Shown here: one piece after another, positions 16,344-25,043 of the stretch | Layout: each line of letters opens with the position of its first letter | Position numbering within the stretch: the first letter of the stretch is position 1 | Translations under genes and position numbers: made by a program | The notes under the pieces: model-generated | Told to the model about the DNA's origin: nothing | The model's database searches: none | The model's input: only the letters and a program-made list of their open reading frames with translations | Assembly: GCA_964432985.1 (NCBI GenBank) | Contig: CAYSPT010000017.1 | Location: forward strand, 1-64,000 | Origin: CAYSPT01 sp964432985 | Lineage (GTDB): Bacteria; Muiribacteriota; CAYSPT01 | Direction: 5' to 3' | Length of the DNA stretch: 64,000 bases

Positions 16344-19220
16344 GTGTGGAAACGGGTGACGGCGGTGCCTACAGATGAAACTGCGCCCCAAAACTGGTTT
16401 TCCATGTCTCCCGATGCTGTCCTCAGTGAACTGAACACCAGCCTTGAAAAAGGTCTCCCCCGGGAAGAGGCCGTTGCGAGAAGACACCGCCGCGAACACA
16501 CCTTAATGCGCGCTTCCCCGGTCAAATCTGCTTTCAAACGAACTCTGACGACTCTTTTCAATCCCTTGACCTGGCTGTGGTTGCTGACTCCCCTCGTGCT
16601 CCTGGCAACAGGGAGAAAAACCGAGTCAGCCATGTTGTCGGTAATCCTCGTTTTCCAGGTTTCCGTAGTCTTCATCAGAGAGTGCAGGGCAGGCAGGGCC
16701 CTGGAGGATCTCGACCGGATGGCCCGGTCTTCGGTAAAGGTTCTTCGCGACGAGCTTGTTAGCAGCGTGAGATCCGACGAACTGGTACCGGGCGACATTA
16801 TTTTTCTAGAAGCGGGAGACGCCGTTCCTGCGGACGTGCGGCTGCTTCAGGCCACACAGCTCGAAGTAAAAGAGTCGCTTCTGACCGGGGAGCCCATGTC
16901 TGTGGTGAAACGGGTTAAAAACAGTGAAGAAGCCGTGGGTGATGAAGAATCCGAAGGGGATAAAGTTGGAGTAAGCCTTGCTGGAAAAAGCACCATGGTG
17001 TTTATGGGGAGCATTATCACACGGGGCAATGCAGTGGGATGTATAACGGCTGTTGAAGACGCTACGGAATATGCAAAGATCATATCGCCGGGGCCGGGGG
17101 CCGGCAGCCGTGAAATGTCATTTTACCACAGGATGAAGCGTTCGGGCAGGATATGGACCTGGAGCTGGGTCGTTATTGCAGCCCTGGCCGCCGTGCTGGT
17201 GAACAAACAGGATTTTTCGCAGATCCTGTCTTACCCGGTCGTCGTGTCCTCGATGGAATTCGCTGCCACGTGTGCAACCTCCGCGCTGCCGTGGGGAATC
17301 CTTTCGCTGCTATCGATAATTACCGCCCTGGGATTAAAACGAATGGTCGTACGACAGGCAGTGGTGAGATCGGTTTCTTCTGTGGAAAAGCTGGCAAGAA
17401 TAACAGCAATTTGCTCCAGCAAACTCGGGATTCTCACTACCGGGGCAATGAAGGTGACCGGTTTATGGACCGATGGAGTTCATTTTCTAGTTGCCGAAAG
17501 TTCCGACCAGCAAATGCTTCTCAAATCTGATCACGACGGTTCCACAGTCAGACTTTCGGATAAAGATGTCCTGGTCAAACTGTTGAAATCTATTATTCTA
17601 TGCACCAGTGCCAGATTGGAAGAATCGACATCCGAGCTGGGAACATCTTCCACACGGGAAAAATCATCCACAGGGGAAAATTCCCCTGCAGAAACGTGGA
17701 CCGTCCTGGGTGATACCACCGAGGGAGCGCTGCTGACCTTCGGTGCTTCACTGGGTTTCAGCAAAAAAGAGCTGCAACGGGGATTTTCGAAAACCGGCGA
17801 CTTTCCCTTCGATCCCGTACGTCGGCGCATGACCGTGGTTTACAGAAATCCGGCCGGTAAGATCATAGCGTTCTCCAAGGGAGCGCCTGAGAGTTTAATA
17901 GAAAGCTGCCAGAAGCAGTTCCGCTCGGGTGCGGTGGTTCCGTTCGGACAGGGTGATAAGGAGCTCGCCCTTCAATTTGTTGCGGCCAAGGGGCAGGAAT
18001 CATTACGGTCCCTGGCAGTAGCCTACCGGGAACTGGAGTCATTCTCTCCCGAAGATGACATCGCCGATATCGAACGGGACCTGGTTTTTCTGGGACTGGT
18101 CACGCTCCACGATCCTCCTCGGGAACATCTTGATGAAGCGGTCCGCTCCTGCAAATCGGCTGGGATCAAACTCGTCATGGTCAGTGGCGACCACAAAACC
18201 ACCGCTACCCGGTTCGGCCGGGATGTGGGAATCCTTGAAAACGGTAAACTGGTGCTCTCCGGTGAAGACATTGACCGGCTCAGTGAAGACGAATTGAATG
18301 AGAAGATAGGGGATACGGGTGTTTGTGCCCGGTTGACCCCTGCTCATAAGCTGCGGGTTATTCACGCGCTGCAGGCCACGGGAGAGCTGGTCGCCATTAC
18401 GGGAGAGGATCTCACTGATATACCCCTGTTTGCCGAAGCCGATGCAGGGATTTCCCTGGGACACCGGGGAAACGAAGCAGTCAGGGAAACAAGTGACCTC
18501 GTACTGACCGATGACAGTTTTTCCACCATGATCGGCGCCCTGCTGCAGGCAAGAATTATAATGAACAATATTACGGAATCTATCAGGCATGTCCTCGAAA
18601 CACATATCGGCGAACTGGTAACGTTCCTGGCCGTCGCCGCTTTGATTATCAACGGCAAGGAGTTCCCCCTGCCATTTACGTTTCTCCAACTCATGTTTAT
18701 CAATACTCTGGTGCTTACTCTTCCCACCATGGCGGTAGGAATCGATCCTGGTGGATGTTTACCTGAATCCAACTGCAGACAGTCGGCAACTGCAGCGATA
18801 TTGGTTCCCGGAATCAGGATTCTCCCTCTCATAGTACGGGGAGTATTGCTGGCTTTGATAACTCTGGGAGCCTTCATAATCGGGTACACCCGGACCGGAT
18901 GGCTCGGGGGGGGAGAGTCTGTGGCCCTGGCAAGAACCATGGCTTTTGCAGCAATCACCATCAGCCAACTCCTTTTTTGCCTGCGAGGGAATGTTTTCAG
19001 GAAAAGACCACTACGCTCAAGTCTGTTCAGAAACAAATTTCTCCTGCCTGCGGTGCTGCTGGCTTTGTGCGGTCTGCTTTTTGTTCTGTATCTGCCTGCG
19101 GTTAATTCGATATTTCAGGTGGTTCAACTTGGATGGAAACCACTTTTTGTGATAATACTATTGTCAGCCGTTTATCTGATACCGGTGGAAAGACTGGTCG
19201 CACCGCCTGGTAAGGACTGA
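16344..19220 (+). CDS. P-type ATPase homologue lacking the phosphorylated Asp (pseudo-ATPase)
   Basis: About 958 residues with the whole P2-type cation-ATPase architecture: cation_ATPase_N-like start (MSPDAVLSELNTSLEKGL), actuator domain (VPGDIIFLEAGDAVPADVRL, LLTGEP), N-domain (FDPVRRRMTVV, KGAPESLI), hinge (DPPREHL, VSGDHKT) and C-terminal membrane helices. The key sites are changed. The DKTGTLT phosphorylation motif reads SSKLGILT, with Ser in place of the catalytic Asp. TGDGVND reads TGEDLTD. The TM4 PEGLP reads LPWGI. The TM6 ion-site Thr-Asp is absent (FINTLVLTLP). It therefore should not pump ions, but may bind nucleotide or act as a sensor. The start is uncertain: GTG 16344, 16356 or 16365 are candidates, and the ATG at 16203 lies in the repeat element. 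Two cheW genes follow at once. Confidence 0.85.
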   Translation: MWKRVTAVPTDETAPQNWFSMSPDAVLSELNTSLEKGLPREEAVARRHRREHTLMRASPVKSAFKRTLTTLFNPLTWLWLLTPLVLLATGRKTESAMLSVILVFQVSVVFIRECRAGRALEDLDRMARSSVKVLRDELVSSVRSDELVPGDIIFLEAGDAVPADVRLLQATQLEVKESLLTGEPMSVVKRVKNSEEAVGDEESEGDKVGVSLAGKSTMVFMGSIITRGNAVGCITAVEDATEYAKIISPGPGAGSREMSFYHRMKRSGRIWTWSWVVIAALAAVLVNKQDFSQILSYPVVVSSMEFAATCATSALPWGILSLLSIITALGLKRMVVRQAVVRSVSSVEKLARITAICSSKLGILTTGAMKVTGLWTDGVHFLVAESSDQQMLLKSDHDGSTVRLSDKDVLVKLLKSIILCTSARLEESTSELGTSSTREKSSTGENSPAETWTVLGDTTEGALLTFGASLGFSKKELQRGFSKTGDFPFDPVRRRMTVVYRNPAGKIIAFSKGAPESLIESCQKQFRSGAVVPFGQGDKELALQFVAAKGQESLRSLAVAYRELESFSPEDDIADIERDLVFLGLVTLHDPPREHLDEAVRSCKSAGIKLVMVSGDHKTTATRFGRDVGILENGKLVLSGEDIDRLSEDELNEKIGDTGVCARLTPAHKLRVIHALQATGELVAITGEDLTDIPLFAEADAGISLGHRGNEAVRETSDLVLTDDSFSTMIGALLQARIIMNNITESIRHVLETHIGELVTFLAVAALIINGKEFPLPFTFLQLMFINTLVLTLPTMAVGIDPGGCLPESNCRQSATAAILVPGIRILPLIVRGVLLALITLGAFIIGYTRTGWLGGGESVALARTMAFAAITISQLLFCLRGNVFRKRPLRSSLFRNKFLLPAVLLALCGLLFVLYLPAVNSIFQVVQLGWKPLFVIILLSAVYLIPVERLVAPPGKD

Positions 19221-19224
19221 GCAC

Positions 19225-19680
19225 ATGGAGCCCGATGGACGTATCATCACCTTTCTTCTGGGGGAGGAACTGTACGCATTCGACATATTGAGTGTCCAGG
19301 AGGTCATACCGGTTCCTGACACGACCAGGGTTCCGTTTCAGCCTGATTTCATCATCGGTGTCACCAACTTGAGAGGCGAAGTATTGTGTGTGCTTGATCT
19401 GGCGCGATTTCTCGATCTTCCCGCTACTGCTCATGCTCATCAAAACAGAGTAGTCGTAGCTGAGAAGGGAGAGATCAGAATGGGATTTCTGGTTGATTCG
19501 GTGGTGGGAGTGAGATTCCTGAACCCGGAACAAATCATGATTCCGCAAGAAGGTTCGGGAGGGAAAGCGGTGCACTTTGCCAGCGGGCTCTTAAGCGGTG
19601 AAAGCGAAGTCATTTTACTGCTCGATCTTGAACGTATTGTTTCATCTGAGGAAATTAAAGTTCTTCAGGAAAAGAGGTGA
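19225..19680 (+). CDS. cheW: CheW-like chemotaxis coupling protein (first)
   Basis: A 151-residue CheW domain: IITFLLGEELYAFDILSVQE, VIPVPDTTRVPFQPDFIIGVTNLRGEVLCVLDL and MGFLVDSVVGV. CheW links methyl-accepting receptors to the CheA kinase. It starts four bases after the pseudo-ATPase stop and is followed seven bases later by a second cheW, so all three are probably one operon. No CheA, receptor or CheY lies in the window. Confidence 0.93.
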   Translation: MEPDGRIITFLLGEELYAFDILSVQEVIPVPDTTRVPFQPDFIIGVTNLRGEVLCVLDLARFLDLPATAHAHQNRVVVAEKGEIRMGFLVDSVVGVRFLNPEQIMIPQEGSGGKAVHFASGLLSGESEVILLLDLERIVSSEEIKVLQEKR

Positions 19681-19687
19681 ATCCGGG

Positions 19688-20185
19688 ATGTATTCGTCCC
19701 CTATGGGAGATAGCAGCGAATTAAAGGCCGTCGGATTCAAACTGGGCGACCAGGAGTTCGGCGTTGATATTCTCAAAGTTAACTCGATAATCAGATTTGA
19801 ATCTGTCACGAAGGTTCCAGGATCTCCCGATTTTGTGGACGGTATCATGAACCTCAGGGACACACTCATTCCCATCGTTGATTTCGGTGAGCGTTTGGGA
19901 GTCGATAAAAGCAGGAAAGTTGCAACCTCGCGGGTAATAATCCTGGAAATTGGTAATTGGAAAGTGGGCCTTCTTGTTGACTCGGTAACAGAAGTCTTCA
20001 CCATCAATCAGGATCGACTCGAAACTCCTCCGACCTTTTTCCAGGGTTCGTCTACCAGGTATCTTCAGTCAGTAGCAAAACTGGGGAAGGAACGTCTAGT
20101 GCTGCTGGTTGATGTGGCACGGCTTTTTTCCGAAGCCGAGGAAGAGCTGATTGGCCAGTTAGTGGAGTCACCGCTTGAGGATTAA
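19688..20185 (+). CDS. cheW: CheW-like chemotaxis coupling protein (second)
   Basis: A 165-residue CheW domain: KAVGFKLGDQEFGVDILKVN, KVPGSPDFVDGIMNLRDTLIPIVDF and WKVGLLVDSVTEVF. The start is ATG 19688, with GAGGTGA overlapping the previous stop and seven bases upstream. It is about as different from the first CheW as unrelated CheW proteins are, so the pair is not a recent tandem duplication. The 3' end overlaps the convergent Maf-like gene by four bases. Confidence 0.93.
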   Translation: MYSSPMGDSSELKAVGFKLGDQEFGVDILKVNSIIRFESVTKVPGSPDFVDGIMNLRDTLIPIVDFGERLGVDKSRKVATSRVIILEIGNWKVGLLVDSVTEVFTINQDRLETPPTFFQGSSTRYLQSVAKLGKERLVLLVDVARLFSEAEEELIGQLVESPLED

Positions 20186-21960
20186 TCTTGTTTCAAGTTC
20201 TCCAGGAGAAAAGCGACGGTGGCGAGGATAGACTCCCGCCGCGATCCTGTTTGCCGGTGGAACAGCTGGAAAAGATCGGTAAAAGGCGTCAGTATGGCAG
20301 GTAGTGGTGTGCCCTTTTCTTCCTCTCTTCCGCCTCCACCTTGCTGTGCCAACTCTTTTAATCGCGATTCAATCACTACCAGTGCTTTGTGCAGACAGCC
20401 ACCGGCTACCGGTGCAGACGTCACATCACCCCAAAAGGCTGCTTCACGCACCTCAAGACTCTGTAACTGCTTCGAAAGATCAGCCGAAGGTCCTGGCATC
20501 AGGCCATCCCCGGTACAATTGACACACAGGTTTTGATTATTGCTGCAGGCGTTACTGCAGGCGTTACTGCAAGCGTTTTCGAGACCGAACCGGTAATGAA
20601 GCATGGTAGGGGTTGTTGCCAGCCTGATGCCTGAAGGTGAAGGCACGAAGAGGAGATTCCGCGACAGGATGTTATCCAGGTTGAGCCTTTCCGGTGAGTA
20701 GAAACGGTCCAGATCACCTATAAATAGTTCAGCCTGCCGCGTCCCCCGGGAATATGTTTTGAAGCCGGGGAATGAAAAATCCTGCCCCACAAACAGGATT
20801 GGGCGTGCTCCCAGGTACCTGGCGATTTCGAAGGCGAACAGGGACACAGAACCAGTAACTGGAATGAGGGGAAGTGCGTCACACAACTGCCGGACCTCGG
20901 GCCACACCTGGATGTCCTGCGCGAGAGAGAAAAAAACGTTCCTGTGGAAAGCGTTCACCACAGCGGTGGATGCGGTCAGCGGACAGACCAGGTATGCGCT
21001 ACGGCCGGGAGTGCGGCGGAGCCGTTGTGCAGTATCGGGGCAGCAACTGTCCGGAGGAAGGCTAAACGGATCGAAACTGACCACGAAATGCGGTTCCAGG
21101 CCAAGGGCGATAAGTACCGGGTACGCGGCATCCGTGCAAATCGTCAGAGTCTTTTGAACCAGCTGCTCAATGAGATGAAGATGCCGGTCCAGTGACGGGC
21201 CTGCGCAAATGATGCTGACCGGCAGGTCGGCCGCTTTATTTTTCAGTGACATGAGGGAAAGACTGCCGGGAAGAAAAGCCAGGTTGCGCAAACAGTTTTC
21301 TATCCACTGCCGGCACAGGCTCTCCCGGGTCCGACGGTTGAATTCCACAATGGCGCCGGCCTGCTTGATGAGAGACTGAAGTTTACCTGTGATTCGATAC
21401 GCTCGGCGGAAGGCAGCCGGTGCACAGCAGGTAACCGATGTTGCACCACCTTCAAACAGTGTGACCAGTACCGGTACCAGGTTCCGGATATGCTCTCCCA
21501 GCAGGAGTCTCCAGGGCCTTGAAGCAAGTATACGGGAGAAATCGACATGCCGCATCGCGATTCGGAAAAGGTCTTCATCCTCTTCCAGAATAATAAAAAC
21601 AACGGATGGCGGGAGAATGTCCGCAAGCGCTTCAAGATGGTATCCAAGACCGATTCCTGCTACGATAACAGCCTCTATCCGGCTGGCGGGTATACCGGCC
21701 AACTCTTTTCTGGCAGCCGTTCGGGGATCGGGAGCACGATACAACTCCTGCCAGGTGCCGTCGGATTGCTGGCGAATGACGTTCACCTGGTGGCGGCTGT
21801 TTTTTTTAATGATCCGGTGCCGGACCGGAGGATCAAAAGAAATCTGCTGTGCGAGATCGGGATCGATTCTGGCAAAAAATGCCTTGTTTTTGTTCAGCAG
21901 TTTGCGGGTTTTCAACACCTGGATTCCGTGCTCCTTTAAACAGGCCGCGCATTTTGGCAA
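20182..21960 (-). CDS. Maf/MptE-like motility accessory protein
   Basis: A 592-residue cytoplasmic protein. The N-terminal part (AVIVAGIGLGYHLEALADIL) and the central PF01973-type domain (LPVSIICAGPSLDRHLHLIE, CTDAAYPVLIALGLEPHFVVSFDP, GQDFSFPG) match the 'motility-associated factor glycosyltransferase' family. These proteins transfer nonulosonic acids such as pseudaminic acid to flagellin. A 12-bp repeat (20541-20580) encodes ACSN three times in a loop near residue 465. It is convergent with, and overlaps, the second cheW; with the CheW pair it suggests a motile cell. No flagellin gene is in the window. The start ATG is supported by GAGGT eight bases upstream. Confidence 0.82.
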   Translation of the reverse strand: MPKCAACLKEHGIQVLKTRKLLNKNKAFFARIDPDLAQQISFDPPVRHRIIKKNSRHQVNVIRQQSDGTWQELYRAPDPRTAARKELAGIPASRIEAVIVAGIGLGYHLEALADILPPSVVFIILEEDEDLFRIAMRHVDFSRILASRPWRLLLGEHIRNLVPVLVTLFEGGATSVTCCAPAAFRRAYRITGKLQSLIKQAGAIVEFNRRTRESLCRQWIENCLRNLAFLPGSLSLMSLKNKAADLPVSIICAGPSLDRHLHLIEQLVQKTLTICTDAAYPVLIALGLEPHFVVSFDPFSLPPDSCCPDTAQRLRRTPGRSAYLVCPLTASTAVVNAFHRNVFFSLAQDIQVWPEVRQLCDALPLIPVTGSVSLFAFEIARYLGARPILFVGQDFSFPGFKTYSRGTRQAELFIGDLDRFYSPERLNLDNILSRNLLFVPSPSGIRLATTPTMLHYRFGLENACSNACSNACSNNQNLCVNCTGDGLMPGPSADLSKQLQSLEVREAAFWGDVTSAPVAGGCLHKALVVIESRLKELAQQGGGGREEEKGTPLPAILTPFTDLFQLFHRQTGSRRESILATVAFLLENLKQD

Positions 21961-22030
21961 CCTCAGGATACCATGGTACCATGATTAAGTAATGAGCAAG
22001 AAACCTATCTTGATAGACAGAGATCTATTT

Positions 22031-22084
22031 TATATAGGCCTAACCTATGTTATATAGGCCTAACCTATGTTATATAGGCCTAAA
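22031..22084. repeat. 20-bp tandem repeat, 2.7 copies
   Basis: The unit TATATAGGCCTAACCTATGT occurs at 22031, 22051 and (partial) 22071. Each copy contains the palindrome TATAGGCCTA. It lies in the spacer between the divergent Maf-like and radical-SAM genes and could hold promoters or an operator. Confidence 0.8.
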
Positions 22085-22140
22085 CCTGCCTTGATAGAAA
22101 GAATTCAGTTTTGTTAGAAAACGAGGTTTGACGTTAAAAG

Positions 22141-23373
22141 ATGGACGTACTTGAAACCGGGGTATTCCGTGGGCACGCCTACAGGCTCGTGCGTTCTTTG
22201 CGGGAACTGCATGGCTGGTGGCCGGGACTGCGGGAATGCACCGCCGAACGTCTACTGGTCAATCCCTACAGCGGGTGCACCCACCGGTGCCGGCTGTGCT
22301 ATTCCAATGCGTTTCCTTTCAGTCATTACCGTCATTTCCGCCGAACCGGCCAGGTCACAGTGGCCGAACGGTTTGACCGGTATGTTGCCCGTCAACTCGA
22401 TTCCATCGACTGGGCGTCCTGCGGCTACCTGTCACCGGTGGCCGATCCGTTCCAGCCTCTGGAGCACAAGTTCGGACTCTCGGAGAGAATTGTACAGGCG
22501 TTTACAGCCCGGAACATACCCATCGAATTCATAACCAAGGGCCTGGTCCCCGAAACGGTCTTATCAATCATGGCCCGGCAGGAGCATTCGTTCGGGCAGG
22601 TCAGTATCCTCACTCCCGACGAGGAGCAGCGAAGAAAGCTGTGCCCTGGTGGTGCGACCACCGAGGAGTTATTTCAAAACCTGGAAAACATCGCCGGCGC
22701 CGCCCGTCCGGCGGGATTTTCACCAATGGCGTCCGTGCTGCGCATCGATCCGGTGTATCCATACATCAACGATGATCCGAATGACATCGATTTCCTCCTT
22801 AAACAGGCGTTTAGCCGGGGATCCCGCCATGTGATAATCAGCTGCCTGGACGTACCTCTGACATTGAAGAATCACGCGTTTGACTGGCTGTATTCGATGA
22901 ACCAGTCCCCCCCGATCCCGTACGAGGAATTATACAGTGAGAAATTTGGTCCCCGGCTGCATGCCTCTGTCACGTATCGTAACAGGCTATTCTCTACGGT
23001 CCGGGACCTGACGGTACAGACGGGCATGTCGTTTGCCCTCTGCATGGAGTATGAAAGATGCCTGGATCAGGATTCCGGGCAATCCACGTTAACAGGGATG
23101 AACTCCCGCTTTATGACGGGAACCGATAACTGTGAAGGGGTGAACATTCCGGTTTACCGGCGGAAAGGGACACGAACCTATCGTCCGGAGAGGGGCGGAA
23201 GTGAGTTGCCTGTCTTTATTCCGGCGACTCCGGACTGCACCGGCAACTGCCTGGCCTGTAGCGCTGGGGAGTGCGGCAATCCGGATCTGCCACAAGCAGG
23301 GAAATGTCTGTGCCGTGGTTGGAAACTCTCTGATTACCGCCGCTGGAGCCGTCTCTATCGAGGGAATGACTGA
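22141..23373 (+). CDS. Radical-SAM protein of the SPL/Rv2578c-like family
   Basis: A 410-residue protein with the radical-SAM cluster motif CTHRCRLC (Cys 46, 50, 53 in LVNPYSGCTHRCRLCYSNAF) that binds a 4Fe-4S cluster and S-adenosylmethionine. The NPYxGCxHxCxYCYAR-like context is that of the SplB/Rv2578c group. Those proteins include spore photoproduct lyase, but many members have unknown substrates. A second cysteine-rich segment near the C-terminus (CTGNCLACSAGEC..GKCLC) probably binds another metal cluster. It starts at ATG 22141, with GAGGT at a rather long 13-base spacing. The function is not deducible beyond radical chemistry. Confidence 0.85.
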   Translation: MDVLETGVFRGHAYRLVRSLRELHGWWPGLRECTAERLLVNPYSGCTHRCRLCYSNAFPFSHYRHFRRTGQVTVAERFDRYVARQLDSIDWASCGYLSPVADPFQPLEHKFGLSERIVQAFTARNIPIEFITKGLVPETVLSIMARQEHSFGQVSILTPDEEQRRKLCPGGATTEELFQNLENIAGAARPAGFSPMASVLRIDPVYPYINDDPNDIDFLLKQAFSRGSRHVIISCLDVPLTLKNHAFDWLYSMNQSPPIPYEELYSEKFGPRLHASVTYRNRLFSTVRDLTVQTGMSFALCMEYERCLDQDSGQSTLTGMNSRFMTGTDNCEGVNIPVYRRKGTRTYRPERGGSELPVFIPATPDCTGNCLACSAGECGNPDLPQAGKCLCRGWKLSDYRRWSRLYRGND

Positions 23374-23416
23374 GAGGCACTATTATTGCAGAAGTACCGG
23401 AGAGCATCCTGGGGCG

Positions 23417-23779
23417 CTATCTCCAGAACAACATTTTTAAAGAAATCAACAGCAGAGCGGCACCGAACATTTTTCCAAGTATTTTTGTCGGGATCACCGA
23501 AGCGGCATTGGCGCCCAGGTAACTTCCCACAAAAAAGCCGATACAAAGAATCATGGCAACCTTGAAATTGACGAAGCCATTCTTATAGTAGGTCCAGGCA
23601 GCCAGCAGACCTATCGGCGGAATGAGCATGGCCAGTGTCGTTCCCTGGGCATTGTGCTGCGTAAAGCCAAAAGCGAGCACCAGCGTGGGAACTATGAGAA
23701 CTCCACCGCCGATTCCGATCAGTCCGCTCACGGCACCGGCAAGAAATCCAACAATAATGTATGGTAGCAGTGCGGCCAT
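23417..23779 (-). CDS. TauE/SafE (DUF81) membrane protein, half-size
   Basis: A 120-residue protein with four hydrophobic segments and the family signature GFLAGAVSGLIGIGGGVLIVPTL. TauE/SafE proteins export sulfur-containing anions (sulfite, sulfoacetate), and typical members are ~250 residues with two such repeats. This is one repeat, so it should dimerise. Natural half-size members exist, and there is no adjoining fragment to suggest a frameshift. It shares the minus strand with the radical-SAM/SPASM-like gene 29 bp upstream. Confidence 0.85.
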   Translation of the reverse strand: MAALLPYIIVGFLAGAVSGLIGIGGGVLIVPTLVLAFGFTQHNAQGTTLAMLIPPIGLLAAWTYYKNGFVNFKVAMILCIGFFVGSYLGANAASVIPTKILGKMFGAALLLISLKMLFWR

Positions 23780-23808
23780 TGAAGCCTCCTCGAAGGAACC
23801 ATGCTGCT

Positions 23809-24813
23809 TTACTGTTTATCGGCGTTCATACCGAGTTGGTGAAGTCTTGAAGAAAGCGCCCTGCAGTGCAGATAGTCCAGACAATCTCTCTCCGGCTCAT
23901 CAGGCGCTGCCAGCAGCACGTCAAGATCGTGGTCCAGCAGGCTGCCCAGGGAGTAAGCCAGGCGCCGGCAGGGATACACTGTCCCATCGCAGAGTAGTGC
24001 GACACCATCCTTGCCGGAAGTGCATTCCGCTCCCATGATGGTAACGTCATCAGTGCTTGAAACGTCATCGGTGGCAAAAACCAGTTTGAAGGCTTTGAAC
24101 TGCAGCAAACCATCAAAATCAGCGTCGCAGTAATCGGCCAGGCTTTGAACAAACGAATAAAAAAGCTCTTCCGAAAGTATTTCCTCTACGAGATCCTCAG
24201 CCTGCCCAACCGGAACGAACCGCTCGAAAATCACCTCCGAAACCGCCGCGGTGCGCAGAAAAGCACAGTAGTCCCGGAAGCCGGAGATGAGACTCCGGAT
24301 GTTCCGGTTCATCAGGGTGGTCATGATCCCGAGAGAGAAACCACGCTGCCGCAGGAGACGGGCATTGTTCGTGACCACCTCGAGTACTCCCGCTCCCCTT
24401 ATACCGTCGTTAACGCCCGGGACGTGACTTTCCAGTGACAGATACAGTTTGTTCAATGTGCCCAGGTGCTCCAGCGTACCGGGTGCGGGAAGTATCGTGC
24501 CATTTGAGATAATGTTTAGCTCTTCTACCGAATCCAACCTGTCGATATGCTTCGCCAGATCGTAGATTTCTGCTTTCAGAAACGGTTCTCCACCAGTCAA
24601 AGTAATTACCAGAGAACGGCTCCTGTGAAGGGCAAAATGGTCAAGCCTGCCGGCCAGGGCAATGAGATTATCCAGTGAGAGTTCAGAACGATGGGGTTCC
24701 CGGTAGCAGTGCAGGCAGCCCAGGTTACAACGCTCAGTGACGTGCCATTGAACATGAAATGAACCAGGCTTGCAGGACAGAACAGCCGCCTCCTTTACTA
24801 GACTATACACCAT
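23809..24813 (-). CDS. Radical-SAM/SPASM-like protein
   Basis: A 334-residue protein with the cluster motif CNLGCLHC (Cys 29, 33, 36), the LTGGEPFL motif and a C-terminal cysteine region (AECTSGKDGVALLCDGTVYPC). The latter resembles the auxiliary iron-sulfur (SPASM/twitch) domains of peptide-modifying or heme-modifying enzymes such as MoaA/PqqE/NirJ relatives. No candidate precursor peptide was found beside it. It is divergent from the PhoH2 gene and precedes the half-size TauE gene. Confidence 0.85.
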   Translation of the reverse strand: MVYSLVKEAAVLSCKPGSFHVQWHVTERCNLGCLHCYREPHRSELSLDNLIALAGRLDHFALHRSRSLVITLTGGEPFLKAEIYDLAKHIDRLDSVEELNIISNGTILPAPGTLEHLGTLNKLYLSLESHVPGVNDGIRGAGVLEVVTNNARLLRQRGFSLGIMTTLMNRNIRSLISGFRDYCAFLRTAAVSEVIFERFVPVGQAEDLVEEILSEELFYSFVQSLADYCDADFDGLLQFKAFKLVFATDDVSSTDDVTIMGAECTSGKDGVALLCDGTVYPCRRLAYSLGSLLDHDLDVLLAAPDEPERDCLDYLHCRALSSRLHQLGMNADKQ

Positions 24814-24914
24814 TCGATGGGATCAGGCTTCACTTTTTCACTTATCAGTTTGACTGTGGACTATAGCGCTTGAAAATTGACTTTCTACACCTGCAGAGAT
24901 GAAGAGTACTACTG

Positions 24915-24943
24915 TTGTTGGTGTATAAGGCCTATGGTATAAT
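24915..24943 (+). promoter_or_regulatory. Putative sigma-70 promoter of phoH2
   Basis: TTGTTG (24915-24920) and TATAAT (24938-24943) are separated by 17 bases, in the 230-bp spacer before the PIN-PhoH gene. Transcription would start near 24950. Confidence 0.6.
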
Positions 24944-25043
24944 TTCGCATGGTGAAATCCGGTCTACAAACGGGCTTTTCCGCAATCATCAGTGGAGAAG
25001 CGTGAACTCTTTCTGGTAAGCATAGAAAGCTGAGGAATAATTA

